From Rhodospirillales bacterium (lineage in GTDB: Bacteria > Pseudomonadota > Alphaproteobacteria > TMED109): a DNA stretch of 64,000 nt. Of this stretch, positions 45,549 to 55,254 are shown one piece after another; position 1 is the first letter of the stretch; every line of letters begins with the position of its first letter. Both the position numbers and the translations under genes were made by a program. The stretch covers positions 55,379-119,378 of the forward strand of contig VXPW01000059.1 in assembly GCA_009839325.1 (NCBI GenBank), written 5' to 3'. Below the pieces are notes generated by a model, which searched no databases, was not told where the DNA came from, and saw only the letters and a program-made list of their open reading frames with translations.

Positions 45549-46472
45549 CTAGTTGGCCCGGGCGGTGCGTCGGTACGTGTAGATACCTGCGAGCACGATG
45601 AGGCCTGCTCCGGCCAACGTGTTGATGCCCGGAACCGTATCGAAAAGGAGAATCCCGTAGCTGACCGCAAACAGGAGTTGGATGTACGTCAAGGGGCCCA
45701 GTTTGCTCGCCTGGACCCGGGCGAAGGCAAAGCCCGCCAGATACTGGCCAAGTGCACCGAAACCGCCGATCACCGCCAACATGCCCCAGCCCGTTGCATC
45801 CGGCATCTGCCATTCGAACGGTACGGTTGCGCTGGTGGCCACGACCCCCGCCAGCGAGGAATAGAGAAGGCCGGTTTCCGGCGGGTCGACCACGGACACG
45901 AATCGGCTGGACAACATGTAGAACGCAAAGAGAAACGCGCCCGTGATGCCGGCCGCGACGCCCGTCAGCGTGCCGGGCGGCAGCGCGTCCGGATTCCCCG
46001 TCATCGCGGCGATCAGCGCAAACGGCTGCACCACGATCAAGACGCCGACAAAACCAACCAGAGCGGCGCACCATTCCTGCCGGCCGACGCGCTCGCCCAG
46101 CGTCACCCCGGACAGCACCGACATGATGAGCGGGGCGGTAAAGATGATCGCCGTCGCCTCGGCGATGGGCAGCCGCGCAAGCGCGTGGAAATAGAAGAAC
46201 GTCATGCCGAAGAGGAACACGGAACGGACGATCTGTGCGCGTGGGCGATGACTCCGGTGAAAGCGTGGTCCTCGTCCGAGCAGCCGGAGTACCGCCATCA
46301 CCGCGACGATGAGAATGAAGTGAAAGGTGTAGCGGGCCCAGACCACCTGCAGCACGGGAAACGTCTGTGACAACCACTTCCCGTACGCCTCCATCGTCGA
46401 GAACGACAGGAGCATGCAGAAGAAGAAGAAAACCCCGACCTGCTGCGCGCCTGCCGCCTTATCCGTCGCCAT
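45549..46472 (-). CDS. EamA/DMT-family transporter
   Basis: 307-residue membrane protein with about ten hydrophobic segments arranged as two EamA repeats (the second begins near TLTGVAAGITGAFLFAFYML). Members export metabolites such as amino acids or nucleotide sugars or act as S-adenosylmethionine/riboflavin transporters. LPIAEATAIIFTAPLIM in repeat 1 is typical. ATG 46472 preferred; TTG 46478 is upstream. The 307 bases between it and the next gene hold nothing recognisable. Confidence 0.88.
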   Translation of the reverse strand: MATDKAAGAQQVGVFFFFCMLLSFSTMEAYGKWLSQTFPVLQVVWARYTFHFILIVAVMAVLRLLGRGPRFHRSHRPRAQIVRSVFLFGMTFFYFHALARLPIAEATAIIFTAPLIMSVLSGVTLGERVGRQEWCAALVGFVGVLIVVQPFALIAAMTGNPDALPPGTLTGVAAGITGAFLFAFYMLSSRFVSVVDPPETGLLYSSLAGVVATSATVPFEWQMPDATGWGMLAVIGGFGALGQYLAGFAFARVQASKLGPLTYIQLLFAVSYGILLFDTVPGINTLAGAGLIVLAGIYTYRRTARAN

Positions 46473-46779
46473 CAACAAGCGCCCCAGGTGTCGTGCCGGT
46501 TGCAGGCGCTGCCTGCTTTCGTGCGCGCACCGTTCCCCTCAGCCAGGCCGTACGTCCATGCAGCCGCGTAGAGCGGGAGTTCATTCGAAACTTCTGCACT
46601 GCGACTGCTCCCCACCCTGCCCTGTGCCCGCACGATCGGCTTCCCGCCTGTTCGCATGGGCTTGGGCACCCGGGCACCGCGACCTGACCACGGCGCCAAG
46701 CGGCGACCCCCAACCGCGTCAGCGGGGATGATCGACGGCAGGCACGCGGCGGCAGTGGTTCCCGACCGCCGCGCCTCGT

Positions 46780-47667
46780 TCAGACCGGATCCCCCCGATA
46801 GAGCGCTGCGATTGCAGTGCTGTCGGCGCCGGCGTGTCCGCGCTGAACCATCAGCCGATGCAATTCGGCGGCCGTCACGGCCATGGGCATCGACGATGCC
46901 GTCGCGCGCGCAAGATCGGACACGGTGTCGAGGTCCTTGAGTATCGTTCTGATGTGCGATTCCACCGTCATGTCGCCGGCCACCATCTTCGGAAAGAACT
47001 GTTGCAGCAGCAGGGAGTCCGCGCGGCCCCCGGCGAGAGCTTCGGGGAGCCGGCCCGCGTCGATCCCTGCGCGCACAGCAAGAGCTGCCGCTTCAGCGAG
47101 AACGGCGAACCCGCAACCGACAATCGTCTGGTTGATCAGCTTCGTGGTCTGCCCCGCGCCAATCGGCCCCATCAGCGTGAAGCGGCGCGCCAGCACGGCG
47201 ACGACCTCGCGGGCACGCTCGAAATCCGCTTCGTTGCCCCCGGCCATGACGGTCAGATTCCCGGTTTCGGCGCCGATCACGCCGCCCGAAACGGGCGCGT
47301 CCATCCAGCGCATCCCCGTTTCCCGCTCCAGGCGCGCCGCCATGTTCCGGCAGGCGTCCGGGCGGATGGAGGACATGTCGACAAGCAACTTTCCGCCCGC
47401 GCCGCCGGCGGCAATACCCTCCTCGCCGAACACGACGGCCTCCACCGCTTCGGTATCGGAGAGGCAAGTGAAAACCAGATCGGAAGAGCGAGCTACATCG
47501 GCCGCTGTCTGCCGCCGTTCCGCACCGAGCTCGACAAACCGGTCGAGTTTGGCGGGGGTACGCCCCCAGATCGCCACCTCGTAATCCGCCTCGAGCAGCC
47601 GTCCGGTCATCGGCGCTCCCATAAGGCCGAGGCCGATGTATCCAAGGCTCGGTTTGTTCTGACCCAT
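46780..47667 (-). CDS. NAD(P)-dependent oxidoreductase, 3-hydroxyisobutyrate dehydrogenase family
   Basis: 295-residue beta-hydroxyacid dehydrogenase. The NAD-binding motif GYIGLGLMGAPMTGRLL is at about 9-25, the substrate motif DAPVSGGVIGAETG follows, and the catalytic Lys lies in TTKLINQTIVG. Relatives oxidise 3-hydroxyisobutyrate, tartronate semialdehyde or 2-(hydroxymethyl)glutarate; the substrate here is open. It is divergent from the CoA transferase at 47900. Confidence 0.9.
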   Translation of the reverse strand: MGQNKPSLGYIGLGLMGAPMTGRLLEADYEVAIWGRTPAKLDRFVELGAERRQTAADVARSSDLVFTCLSDTEAVEAVVFGEEGIAAGGAGGKLLVDMSSIRPDACRNMAARLERETGMRWMDAPVSGGVIGAETGNLTVMAGGNEADFERAREVVAVLARRFTLMGPIGAGQTTKLINQTIVGCGFAVLAEAAALAVRAGIDAGRLPEALAGGRADSLLLQQFFPKMVAGDMTVESHIRTILKDLDTVSDLARATASSMPMAVTAAELHRLMVQRGHAGADSTAIAALYRGDPV

Positions 47668-47899
47668 GGCATTCCCTCCTGGCTTCGTCTGCCCGAGCCG
47701 GGTTGTCGACGGCGCTTCGATTCAGCCGCTCGGGCGCGGCTCCCGGGGAGCATAGAGACCGGCTGCAAGGTATCCGTGCAGCTGCCCGGGCTCTCCGGGA
47801 ACTCTGCCACCAAGACCACGGCTCGCACGGAGCGACAGGCCCTATACACTCCGCGCCGGTAAGTCAGGCTGGCCTCTCATCCAACGCATAGGAGCGCTC

Positions 47900-49117
47900 G
47901 TGCACAACACCCTCGAAGGCGTTCGCGTCCTGGACTTCACGCAGGTACTAGCCGGCCCTTACTGCACGCAACAGCTGGCGCTGCTCGGCGCCGAAGTCAT
48001 CAAGGTGGAGAATCGTGTGGGCGGCGACCAGGCGCGCCAGACGCTCCCGGCGACCGATCCGGACTTGGAGGAGCTTGGCGCTTCGCCGTTGTTCCTGGCC
48101 GTGAACACGGGGAAGCGTTCGCTGACCCTCGACTTGAAGCATGAGCGTGCGGGCGAAGTCGTTCGCCGTCTGGCCGCCGGCTCGGATGTGCTCGTCGAAA
48201 ACTTCAAGGCGGGAACCATGGACCGCTTGGGCTTTGGCTATGGCGCCATGAGCGCGATCAACCCGAAGCTGATCTACTGCGCGATTTCGGGCTACGGTCA
48301 AACCGGTCCACGCGCGTCCGCTGCCGCGTACGATGCCGCGATTCAGGCGGCGTCCGGAATGATGTCCGTGACCGGTACGCCAGAGACGGGGCCGGTCAAA
48401 ACGGGTCATTGGACGATCGACATGACGACCGCGACGCAGGCCTGTTTCGCGATTTCGGCCTCGCTATTTTGTCGAGAGCGGACGGGTCAGGGCGACTTTC
48501 TCGACCTCTCCATGCTGGATACCGCAGCCGGCGTCATGGCGCCAAACCTGACGATGTATTCGGTGAACGGAACCATCCCGAACCTGTCAGGCAACCGGTC
48601 GCAGACCGGCAACCCGGTCGCGGACGTGTACCCGGCCAGCGACGGACTCGTCATGATCGCCGCAGCCACCCAGAACCAGTTTCTGTCACTGGCGTCGCTG
48701 CTCGGCCGCGAGGAACTGACGGCCGACCCTCGCTTCCTGACGCTGTCAGACCGAATCGCGAACGCCGACGAACTCCGTGTCATTCTGAGCGATGCATTCT
48801 CCCGAGAAAGCGCCGCTATTTGGGAAGACCGTCTGGCGGACGTCGGCATTCCGGCCGCACGCGTGTCGACGATTCCGCAGGTTTGGCAAGAGAATCCCCA
48901 ACTGACCCATCGGGGCGTCTTCCAGACCGTTCCACGCCAGCCCGGCGCCGGGGAAGGTGACTGGCCATACGTTGACGTGGCCTTTCACGGCATGCGGAAA
49001 GTCGCGCGGACACCCCATCCGGCCCCTCTGCTAGGCGAACATACCGAAGAGATTCTCGCCGAAGCCGGGTTCTCGCCGACCGAGATCGGCGAGCTTCGAT
49101 CCCAGAACGTCGTGTAA
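47900..49117 (+). CDS. CaiB/BaiF family CoA transferase
   Basis: 405-residue class III CoA transferase. Typical segments: LEGVRVLDFTQVLAGPYCTQ, LLGAEVIKVEN, DVLVENFKAGTMDRLG, YCAISGYGQTGPRA and DFLDLSMLD, the last with the aspartate that forms the anhydride with the acyl group. Starts with GTG five bases after AGGAG. These enzymes move CoA between carboxylic acids such as succinate, formate, carnitine or aromatic acids; with the divergent dehydrogenase it suggests breakdown of a branched or hydroxy acid. Confidence 0.93.
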   Translation: MHNTLEGVRVLDFTQVLAGPYCTQQLALLGAEVIKVENRVGGDQARQTLPATDPDLEELGASPLFLAVNTGKRSLTLDLKHERAGEVVRRLAAGSDVLVENFKAGTMDRLGFGYGAMSAINPKLIYCAISGYGQTGPRASAAAYDAAIQAASGMMSVTGTPETGPVKTGHWTIDMTTATQACFAISASLFCRERTGQGDFLDLSMLDTAAGVMAPNLTMYSVNGTIPNLSGNRSQTGNPVADVYPASDGLVMIAAATQNQFLSLASLLGREELTADPRFLTLSDRIANADELRVILSDAFSRESAAIWEDRLADVGIPAARVSTIPQVWQENPQLTHRGVFQTVPRQPGAGEGDWPYVDVAFHGMRKVARTPHPAPLLGEHTEEILAEAGFSPTEIGELRSQNVV

Positions 49118-49318
49118 CCACCCGAACCGCCCACTGTGGAGGATGTGTCGGCGGGACGTTCGCTCCAGCCGCCCATCCCGGGTGCCGGCCGCATCCGCCC
49201 TGATCGCGTGCCGCCGGACTTGCAGTTCTGGCGGCATGTTCACCTTGGCCCAGCGGCATTTGGGAATGCGCCCCATCACCTCTAGACTAAGTGCTGCCAC
49301 TGGGCATGGGAGAATTTG

Positions 49319-50092
49319 ATGCGTTCAACGATGCTGTTTGCCGTCGCGGCGTTGCTGATCACGGCCGCCAACGCCCGCGGCGTGGATCCTGCCGGGTCCG
49401 AGCTTTGGGAAGACCTCAGTGGCGCCTACCTCGGCGAGGACGCCAAGGTGACGTTCAACGATTCCATTCGCCTCATGATGGCCGACCGGGTCGATAGTGC
49501 GCACGAAGTGCCGATCATGGTCAAGGTACCGCACGATTTGCGTGACATGCAGGAACTTGTGCTGCTGGTGGATCGCAACCCCATTCAGCAGGTTGCGCGG
49601 ATCACGCCGCACCGTCGAATCGAGTCCGTCGGGATGAACATCCGGTTGGAAGAATCGACGCCCGTCCGAGCCGCCATCCTGGACCCATCGGGAATCTGGC
49701 ACGTCGCCACCAAATCGGTGCTGGTCATGAGCGCGGGCGGATGCTCTTCTCCGCCACCGGATGGCGCGGTGGTCGCGGCAGTCGGTGACGTCAATATCAA
49801 GCAGTTCGAACGGCACGGTGGAGCCAGCCGGCTCAAGGTTCGGATCCATCACCCGATGGACACCGGCTTCGTCGTTCTTGAGGATGGCGATGTCGTCCCG
49901 CCCTACTACGTCGACAAGGTCCGAATCGAGGATGAGCGGGGCATGATCGCCGACATGCTGACCTGGGCGGCGATGTCGCGGGATCCGGTCATCACCATTG
50001 ATCTTCCGACCGAGGGTCAGTCCGTGCGGGTCTCGGGCAGTGACTCCGAAGGCCTGTCGTTTGAAGGACTCGAGAACACCCCCCTCATGTAG
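49319..50092 (+). CDS. SoxYZ-fusion carrier protein (quinoprotein dehydrogenase-associated type)
   Basis: 257-residue exported protein (signal peptide about 1-20, ending NARG) joining a SoxY-like domain with the IRLMMADRVDSAHEVPIMVKV-type core and a SoxZ-like C-terminal domain (VKIRHPM-like VRIHHPMDTGFV). Between them lies SAGGCSSPPP with Cys142, the counterpart of the SoxY carrier cysteine in its GGCGG tail. Fused SoxYZ carriers occur beside PQQ-dependent dehydrogenases and metallohydrolases. The following zinc hydrolase overlaps its end, but no quinoprotein dehydrogenase or sox gene lies within the window next to it. ATG 49319 follows GGGAGA. Confidence 0.85.
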   Translation: MRSTMLFAVAALLITAANARGVDPAGSELWEDLSGAYLGEDAKVTFNDSIRLMMADRVDSAHEVPIMVKVPHDLRDMQELVLLVDRNPIQQVARITPHRRIESVGMNIRLEESTPVRAAILDPSGIWHVATKSVLVMSAGGCSSPPPDGAVVAAVGDVNIKQFERHGGASRLKVRIHHPMDTGFVVLEDGDVVPPYYVDKVRIEDERGMIADMLTWAAMSRDPVITIDLPTEGQSVRVSGSDSEGLSFEGLENTPLM

Positions 50093-51062
50093 TCGTCGTG
50101 CAGCCGGGCTCGCCCGGGCTGCCGCCTGCCTGATCCTTTTCACCACGGCCGCGTGGGACGCGGTCGGCGCGTCCTACGGACTGCGGCCGCAGCCGGTTGC
50201 GCCGGGCGTCTACGTGTTCCCCGGGTCGCAGGACGCCCTTACTCCCGACAATGGCGCCAACATCGCGAACACCGGTTTCATCGTGGGATCACGAGGGGTC
50301 CTGGCGATTGAAGCCGGCCCCACCCGCCGATATGGCAAGGAAATGTTGGCCGCCATCCGGTCCGTCACGGACCTGCCGATCCGCTACGCGGTGATTACCC
50401 ACCGGCATCCCGATCACTCCTTCGGCCTTGGCGCCTTCCGCGAGGCCGGCGTCGACGTCCTTATGCATCCCGCTGAAGCCGAAGGCCTTGCCAACGAGGG
50501 CCCGGCGCTTCTGGAACTCATGACCGCACTTGTGGGCGATGCCTGGACCCAGGGAACCACCATCGAGGCGCCGTCGGAGATGCTGACGGAGGATCGCCAT
50601 GTGGACCTAGGCGACCGGCCGGTGGACATCCTTGTGCTGGAGGGTGGGCACAGTTCGGGCGACCTCGTTGTCCACGACCGGACATCCGGGGTTGCGTTCT
50701 TTGGCGATCTGCTGTTCGTCGGGAGGGCAGCCACCGTGCCGCACGCCGACATCGGCGTCTGGCTCATGCACCTTGACCGGCTTGAAACGCTGCCCTGGAC
50801 GAAAGGCGTGCCAGGGCACGGCCCCATCCTTGACGACCGGGCCGGGTTCGCCGACACGCGCGACTGGATCCGCTTTCTGCGCAGCCGGATCCTCGAGGCC
50901 GTACTGACCGGCGAGAGTCCGGCCGAAGTCCTTGACCCCGGCGTCCCGGGACCGTTCGCCGGAATGGTGGAAGCCGGGCCCACGTTCGGGCGGGCTGTGC
51001 TTCAGCTGTACAGGCGGTACGAAGCCATGGACCCGGCAGAGCTTGACGCCCTGGCCCAATAG
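50061..51062 (+). CDS. MBL-fold zinc metallohydrolase, quinoprotein relay type
   Basis: Exported metallo-beta-lactamase-fold protein of about 333 residues. The zinc motif THRHPDHSFGLG (HxHxDH) is clear, with later ligands in LEGGHSSGDLVV, FGDLLFVG and GHGPIL. The mature domain starts LRPQPVAPGVYVF after a hydrophobic segment (AAACLILFTTAAW), so it is probably periplasmic. The start is uncertain: TTG 50061 follows GAAGG and gives a good signal peptide; TTG 49998 and GTG 50040 are alternatives. All overlap the SoxYZ-fusion gene in another frame, so the two are translationally linked. Confidence 0.82.
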   Translation: MKDSRTPPSCSRRAAGLARAAACLILFTTAAWDAVGASYGLRPQPVAPGVYVFPGSQDALTPDNGANIANTGFIVGSRGVLAIEAGPTRRYGKEMLAAIRSVTDLPIRYAVITHRHPDHSFGLGAFREAGVDVLMHPAEAEGLANEGPALLELMTALVGDAWTQGTTIEAPSEMLTEDRHVDLGDRPVDILVLEGGHSSGDLVVHDRTSGVAFFGDLLFVGRAATVPHADIGVWLMHLDRLETLPWTKGVPGHGPILDDRAGFADTRDWIRFLRSRILEAVLTGESPAEVLDPGVPGPFAGMVEAGPTFGRAVLQLYRRYEAMDPAELDALAQ

Positions 51063-51070
51063 CGAGCCCA

Positions 51071-51086
51071 GCCGGTCCGAACCGGC
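51071..51086 (+). terminator. Short hairpin after the metallohydrolase gene
   Basis: GCCGGT / ACCGGC with a four-base loop, eight bases past the stop codon. No T-run, so a weak or Rho-assisted stop at best. Confidence 0.35.
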
Positions 51087-52124
51087 GCCACGCATGCGCC
51101 GCGATCGGGCTGGATTGCCATCGGCTGGCGACTGACTTCCACAGCTGGAGACCCCGGCCTCCAGGACCAGTTTCCGCGAAGCGCTTTCGATGGCAGCGGA
51201 CACCGGCGTCCGCATCGGGGGACGCTGCGGCGAACCTCACCGCTCACCAATACCACGGGCATTGCGGCACCGGGTCTCGTGCTACCGAATTGAATGCAAC
51301 TGCCAATGCGCCCCTGCTGACGTTCCGTGGAGCTGGATGGATCTGGCTACCGGCGCACCTACTCGCCCGGCGCGTCGTCCGCGGGGCGCATTGGGATGTC
51401 TTCACCCTCGGTGATCCAACGCTTTGGGGATTTGGGGCGCCGGAGCACATCGATCGACATTCGGCCTGAGATTCCGGGACGGCGCCTGACCGTGCGCTTT
51501 GCGGAATCAATCTGATTGGCCAAGTCGGGGGCTGCCGGTCGGATCAGCGTAGCCAGCGTCCAGACCGCTCCGATGCCCATGAGCACTGCAGGATCGCTCG
51601 CGCAGCGGAATACGAGTCTCCGCGCGCTGCCATTCCTCGCGCCCGTCCGAGTCGCCCTGCGGCCTCGGTCCAGCAGACCCGACTGGTTGGAGATGTCCGA
51701 GTGAGTAAGCATGTCCGGAATCCTGTTTCTATCGCCGAACTAGGGGCAGAACGGCGACTTGGCAAACCATGAGGGCGATCCTCGGCCGTGGACTGAGAAC
51801 GCGAAGGATGTAGAAGGCGGCTTGGAGGATTCGGCGGACCGGGCACATGGGATTCGCGGGCCGCGATGTCTCGGGGGATCAATGCCAGTATCGGGCACTT
51901 TCTCGACGGGGTATAGCAGGATGACGGGGCCGAGGACTAGTGTTCCGGCTCGCGTGCCACGTAATTTTCAAGGCCAGCAAGCGGACGGATGAGCGCGCGG
52001 GCAATTGGTCACGAAATGTGGTGTCCGCGAGGAACCTGTACTGGCATGACCAGTGCACGGACGAGGGTTCCGTGGTTCGCAGCTAGCGGATGTGGCGGCG
52101 GCTCGATGTCGTGCTGCCGGTGTC
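51087..52124. other. Gene-poor kilobase, possible remnant ORF
   Basis: No convincing gene in about one kilobase, unusual in this compact segment. The best candidate is a minus-strand frame 51359-51712 (117 residues) with a hydrophobic segment (VLMGIGAVWTLATLI) and a polar tail (RPKSPKRWITEGEDIP) and a CAGGA sequence upstream of its ATG; I do not recognise it and rate it near 0.3. The rest may be decayed sequence left by rearrangement between the quinoprotein-relay genes and the MarR operon. Confidence 0.4.
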
Positions 52125-52583
52125 TCAGGACCCCTCTTTCGGGGATTCCCGGGACCCCGCTACCGGGTCAGGTTCGTCCCCCTCCAAGAGGGCGAGCAGG
52201 GCACGCAGCGTGCGTTCGCCATCTGCAGTCAGTCGCTCGCGGGCACGGTTCTGTGCGCTTTCCCAGAGCGGGGCCGCTCGAATGAGCAGCTCCATACCGG
52301 TCTGGGTCAGTGTGACGATCCGGGTTCGACCGTCCTCGCCCGCCGAGAGAGTGAGCAACGCACGGCGCTCCAGCACCCCGAGATTGCGCCCCAGCGTGCT
52401 GGGATCGAGCTGGTTCTTCTCGGCCAGTGCCTTGATGGCGATCGGCTGGGCCTGCCAGACGGAGAACAAGAGCCCCAGCTGGGCGATGTTCAGACCAGTC
52501 TCGGACAGCGACTCGTCATAGATTCGCGTGAGCGCGCGGGAAGCGCGGCGCAGCCGGATACATAGACAATCAAACTGGTCCAT
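52125..52583 (-). CDS. MarR-family transcriptional regulator
   Basis: 152-residue winged-helix protein. The DNA-binding core runs through LNIAQLGLLFSVWQAQPI, ALAEKNQLDPSTLGRNLGVLE (recognition helix) and the wing GEDGRTRIVTLTQTG. It lies 31 bases downstream of the isochorismatase-like gene on the same strand, so the two form an operon and the regulator probably controls it through the palindrome at 53339. MarR proteins usually release DNA on binding aromatic ligands or on thiol oxidation; Cys7 is the only cysteine here. Confidence 0.9.
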   Translation of the reverse strand: MDQFDCLCIRLRRASRALTRIYDESLSETGLNIAQLGLLFSVWQAQPIAIKALAEKNQLDPSTLGRNLGVLERRALLTLSAGEDGRTRIVTLTQTGMELLIRAAPLWESAQNRARERLTADGERTLRALLALLEGDEPDPVAGSRESPKEGS

Positions 52584-52614
52584 ACCCTAGGCGGAGCGCC
52601 GCGCAGCCAACCCG

Positions 52615-53307
52615 TCAGTTCGCGGTCAGAGCAGCGATGAAAGCGTCGGTTCGCATGATCTTGTGACCATAGGTCGGAAAGCTGACATTAACCACCGCGT
52701 CCACTTCCTCCTGGCCGAAGGCGGCGATGCCATCGGACAAGAGCGTGGTGTGATAACCAAGCTCGACGGCATAGTAGGCCGTCGAGGCGATGCAGGTCGG
52801 CGCCCGCATCCCGGCCACGACGACATACTCGATGCCCGCACCATCCAGCAACTCATGCAGATTCGTTCCGGCAAAGCCACTGGCCAGCCGGTGGTGCTGC
52901 GCCTCCAGGTCGCCGGGCTGCTTCTGCAGGTCCGGGTGATATTCGGCGCCCCAACTGCCTTTCTCGAAGACGGCAAATTGCGTGATGCTGCGCTGGGCCG
53001 GGTTGAGAAAGGGGTACTCGTCGTAGACGCCTGGCTCGTAGTGCGCATGGGGCACGTAGACGACCTTGGCTCCGGCGGCGCGCGCCGCCGCCGCTAGGTT
53101 CTTCAGGTTCTCGATCAGATTGGCGCTGTTGATCGTGCTCTGGCCAAGAAAATAGGCTTTGCCGCCCTGTGACAGGAAGTCGTTGTAGGGATCGACCAGC
53201 AAGATGGCGGTCTTTGCCGGATCGTAGTCGGCAGCAGGTACTGCTCGGGCCACCCCAACGAGTGACAACGCAGCCAGAACCGGGATCAGAAGGTTTTTGA
53301 AGGACAT
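52615..53307 (-). CDS. Exported isochorismatase-fold cysteine hydrolase
   Basis: 230-residue protein with a signal peptide (MSFKNLLIPVLAALSLVGVA, cleavage near ARA-VPA), unusual for a family that is mostly cytoplasmic. Catalytic triad features of the isochorismatase/nicotinamidase group are visible: Asp39 in LLVDPYNDF, the Lys region AGAKVVYVPH, and the Cys in AGMRAPTCIAST with its preceding cis-peptide context. It should hydrolyse an amide or ester in the periplasm. ATG 53307 follows AAAGGGAGG by five bases. First gene of a two-gene operon with a MarR regulator. Confidence 0.87.
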   Translation of the reverse strand: MSFKNLLIPVLAALSLVGVARAVPAADYDPAKTAILLVDPYNDFLSQGGKAYFLGQSTINSANLIENLKNLAAAARAAGAKVVYVPHAHYEPGVYDEYPFLNPAQRSITQFAVFEKGSWGAEYHPDLQKQPGDLEAQHHRLASGFAGTNLHELLDGAGIEYVVVAGMRAPTCIASTAYYAVELGYHTTLLSDGIAAFGQEEVDAVVNVSFPTYGHKIMRTDAFIAALTAN

Positions 53308-53338
53308 GGAGACCTCCCTTTGATGGCGGACACATAGA

Positions 53339-53356
53339 TACAGGTATATACCTGTA
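53339..53356 (-). promoter_or_regulatory. 18-bp perfect palindrome, probable MarR operator
   Basis: TACAGGTAT followed by its exact complement ATACCTGTA. It lies 32 bases upstream of the isochorismatase-like start codon. On the minus strand TTGCAG, 17 bases, TATACC gives a possible promoter whose -10 is inside the palindrome, so binding would block transcription. Size and symmetry fit MarR operators. The AT-rich centre stands out in high-GC surroundings. Confidence 0.7.
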
Positions 53357-53779
53357 CCTCTACTACTGCAAGCTGCGAGCGAACTTCGACCGGACGATGC
53401 TCGGAAATGTGTGCGTTGATCAGATCGAGCGAAGCGACCTGTCCCAGAGATCTGGAGCAGCCAGCCGGGTGGTTCCTCTGCGGATGGAAACCGCGTGAAT
53501 CCCTGGCATCACGAGACGACGAGATGAAGCTGACGAAATTACCGAAACTGGAGGCATCCGGTGTAGAACCGGTCGAGGGCCTCGATCAGGCCACACCGAC
53601 CTTCACCTCCGACGAACGCGTGCCACGGCGATCGGGATGATGCGTTGATGTGTCTGCGGTAACGTCGCTTGCTTAATCGCCGAACCCCCATCGGCACAAA
53701 CGGACAGGGCACCATAGTGGGGCAAACCGCGACAATTTGGTGGTGTCGGACGCGACCTGGACAGGAGCGCAGATGGCCT
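53357..53779. other. Intergenic stretch, no gene seen
   Basis: Between the MarR-operon promoter and tRNA-Ala. Short open frames on both strands have no supporting ribosome site or motif. It contains the 3' flank of the tRNA gene. Confidence 0.45.
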
Positions 53780-53855
<76 letters not shown>

Positions 53856-53866
53856 TCCGATGGCAC

Positions 53867-53895
53867 TGTCTGGCACGTGACCGGAAAGGTGTCAA
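53867..53895 (-). promoter_or_regulatory. Possible tRNA-Ala promoter
   Basis: Perfect -35 TTGACA (minus strand, 53895-53890), 17 bases, then CAGACA (53872-53867), a poor -10. The position, 12 bases before the tRNA 5' end, is right for a tRNA promoter. Confidence 0.35.
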
Positions 53896-54045
53896 ATGCC
53901 GGCTTGCCGCCACCTTGCCTGCTTCCCGGGCCCGAATGCGTGAATCGCATATAAAGCCGTTTCCACGTGCTATATCCATGACGTCAAGCCGCGCCCATCT
54001 CGCGCGGCCCGCAATCTCTGTCCCAGCCCTGCTTCGGAGTCCTGG

Positions 54046-55254
54046 ATGTCGGACGTGAACAAGATCGTGCTCGCCTATTCGGGCGGCCTCGACACCTCGG
54101 TGATCCTGCGCTGGCTGCAGGAGACCTTCCAGTGCGAGGTGGTCGCCTTCTCAGCCGACCTCGGCTACGAGAGCGTGGAGCGGGCCCGCGCCAAGGCGGA
54201 GCAGATGGGAGTTCGCGACATCCGCATCGAGGACCTCCGCGAAACCTTCGTCCGCGACTACGTCTTTCCAATGTTCCGCGCCAATGCGCTCTACGAGGGC
54301 ACCTACCTCCTCGGAACGTCGATCGCCCGCCCGCTGATCGCACGCAGGCAGGTCGAGATCGCCGCCGAAACCGGCGCCGATGCGGTGGCGCATGGCGCGA
54401 CCGGAAAGGGCAACGACCAGGTCCGCTTCGAACTGAGCTATTACGCGCTCAACCCCGACATACAGGTGATCGCCCCCTGGCGCTCGTGGGAACTGCAGTC
54501 TCGGACGGACCTGCTTGCCTATGCCGAAGCACATCAAATCCCGATCGACAATGTGAGCGCGGGCGAGCCGCCTTATTCAACCGATTCCAACCTCCTTCAT
54601 ACCTCCTACGAAGGAAAGGCGCTGGAGGATCCCTGGCGCGAACCCGACGAGGCAATGTTCCAGCGAACCGTCGCGCCGGAAGCCGGACCTGACACGCCTC
54701 AGTACGTGGAAATCGATTTCGAGGAGGGAGATCCTGTCGCGGTCGACGGGACACGTCTGTCCCCTGCCCGCCTGCTGGAAAGGCTCAACGAACTCGGGGG
54801 GGCCTACGGAATCGGCCGGCTCGACCTCGTGGAGAATCGTTTTGTTGGCATGAAGTCTCGGGGCGTCTACGAAACGCCCGGCGGCACCCTGCTCCAGACC
54901 GCTCACCGGGCCGTGGAATCACTCACACTGGACGGCCCCGCCATGCGTACGCGCGACGAGATCATGCCGCGCTACGCTTCGCTCGTGTACAACGGTTTCT
55001 GGTTCGCGCCCGAGCGCGAGATGCTCCAAGCCCTGATCGACGAATCGCAACGCAACGTTACCGGGACGGCCCGCCTCAAGCTCTACCGGGGGTCTGCACG
55101 GGTTGTGGGACGCCGTTCGCCGAGAAGCCTCTACAGCGAGAGCATTGCCACCTTCGAGGCGGATTCGGTCTACGACCAGAAAGATGCCGAAGGCTTTATC
55201 CGCCTCAATGCGCTCCGCCTGCGGCAGCGCCGTCGGGTGGAGGGTGACCGCTAA
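54046..55254 (+). CDS. argG: Argininosuccinate synthase
   Basis: Joins citrulline and aspartate with ATP in arginine synthesis. 402 residues; the PP-loop ATP site is [16 protein letters not shown] at about 8-23, and [23 protein letters not shown] and [14 protein letters not shown] are typical. ATG 54046 has only a weak ribosome site. Its end overlaps the convergent yggT gene by four bases. Arginine leads to ornithine, the substrate of the decarboxylase in the polyamine cluster 1.2 kb away, a possible functional link. Confidence 0.97.
   Translation: MSDVNKIVLAYSGGLDTSVILRWLQETFQCEVVAFSADLGYESVERARAKAEQMGVRDIRIEDLRETFVRDYVFPMFRANALYEGTYLLGTSIARPLIARRQVEIAAETGADAVAHGATGKGNDQVRFELSYYALNPDIQVIAPWRSWELQSRTDLLAYAEAHQIPIDNVSAGEPPYSTDSNLLHTSYEGKALEDPWREPDEAMFQRTVAPEAGPDTPQYVEIDFEEGDPVAVDGTRLSPARLLERLNELGGAYGIGRLDLVENRFVGMKSRGVYETPGGTLLQTAHRAVESLTLDGPAMRTRDEIMPRYASLVYNGFWFAPEREMLQALIDESQRNVTGTARLKLYRGSARVVGRRSPRSLYSESIATFEADSVYDQKDAEGFIRLNALRLRQRRRVEGDR

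Noticed and set aside
53407..53640. 77-codon frame between the MarR operon promoter and tRNA-Ala
   Set aside because: No ribosome site, no motif, no conserved look.
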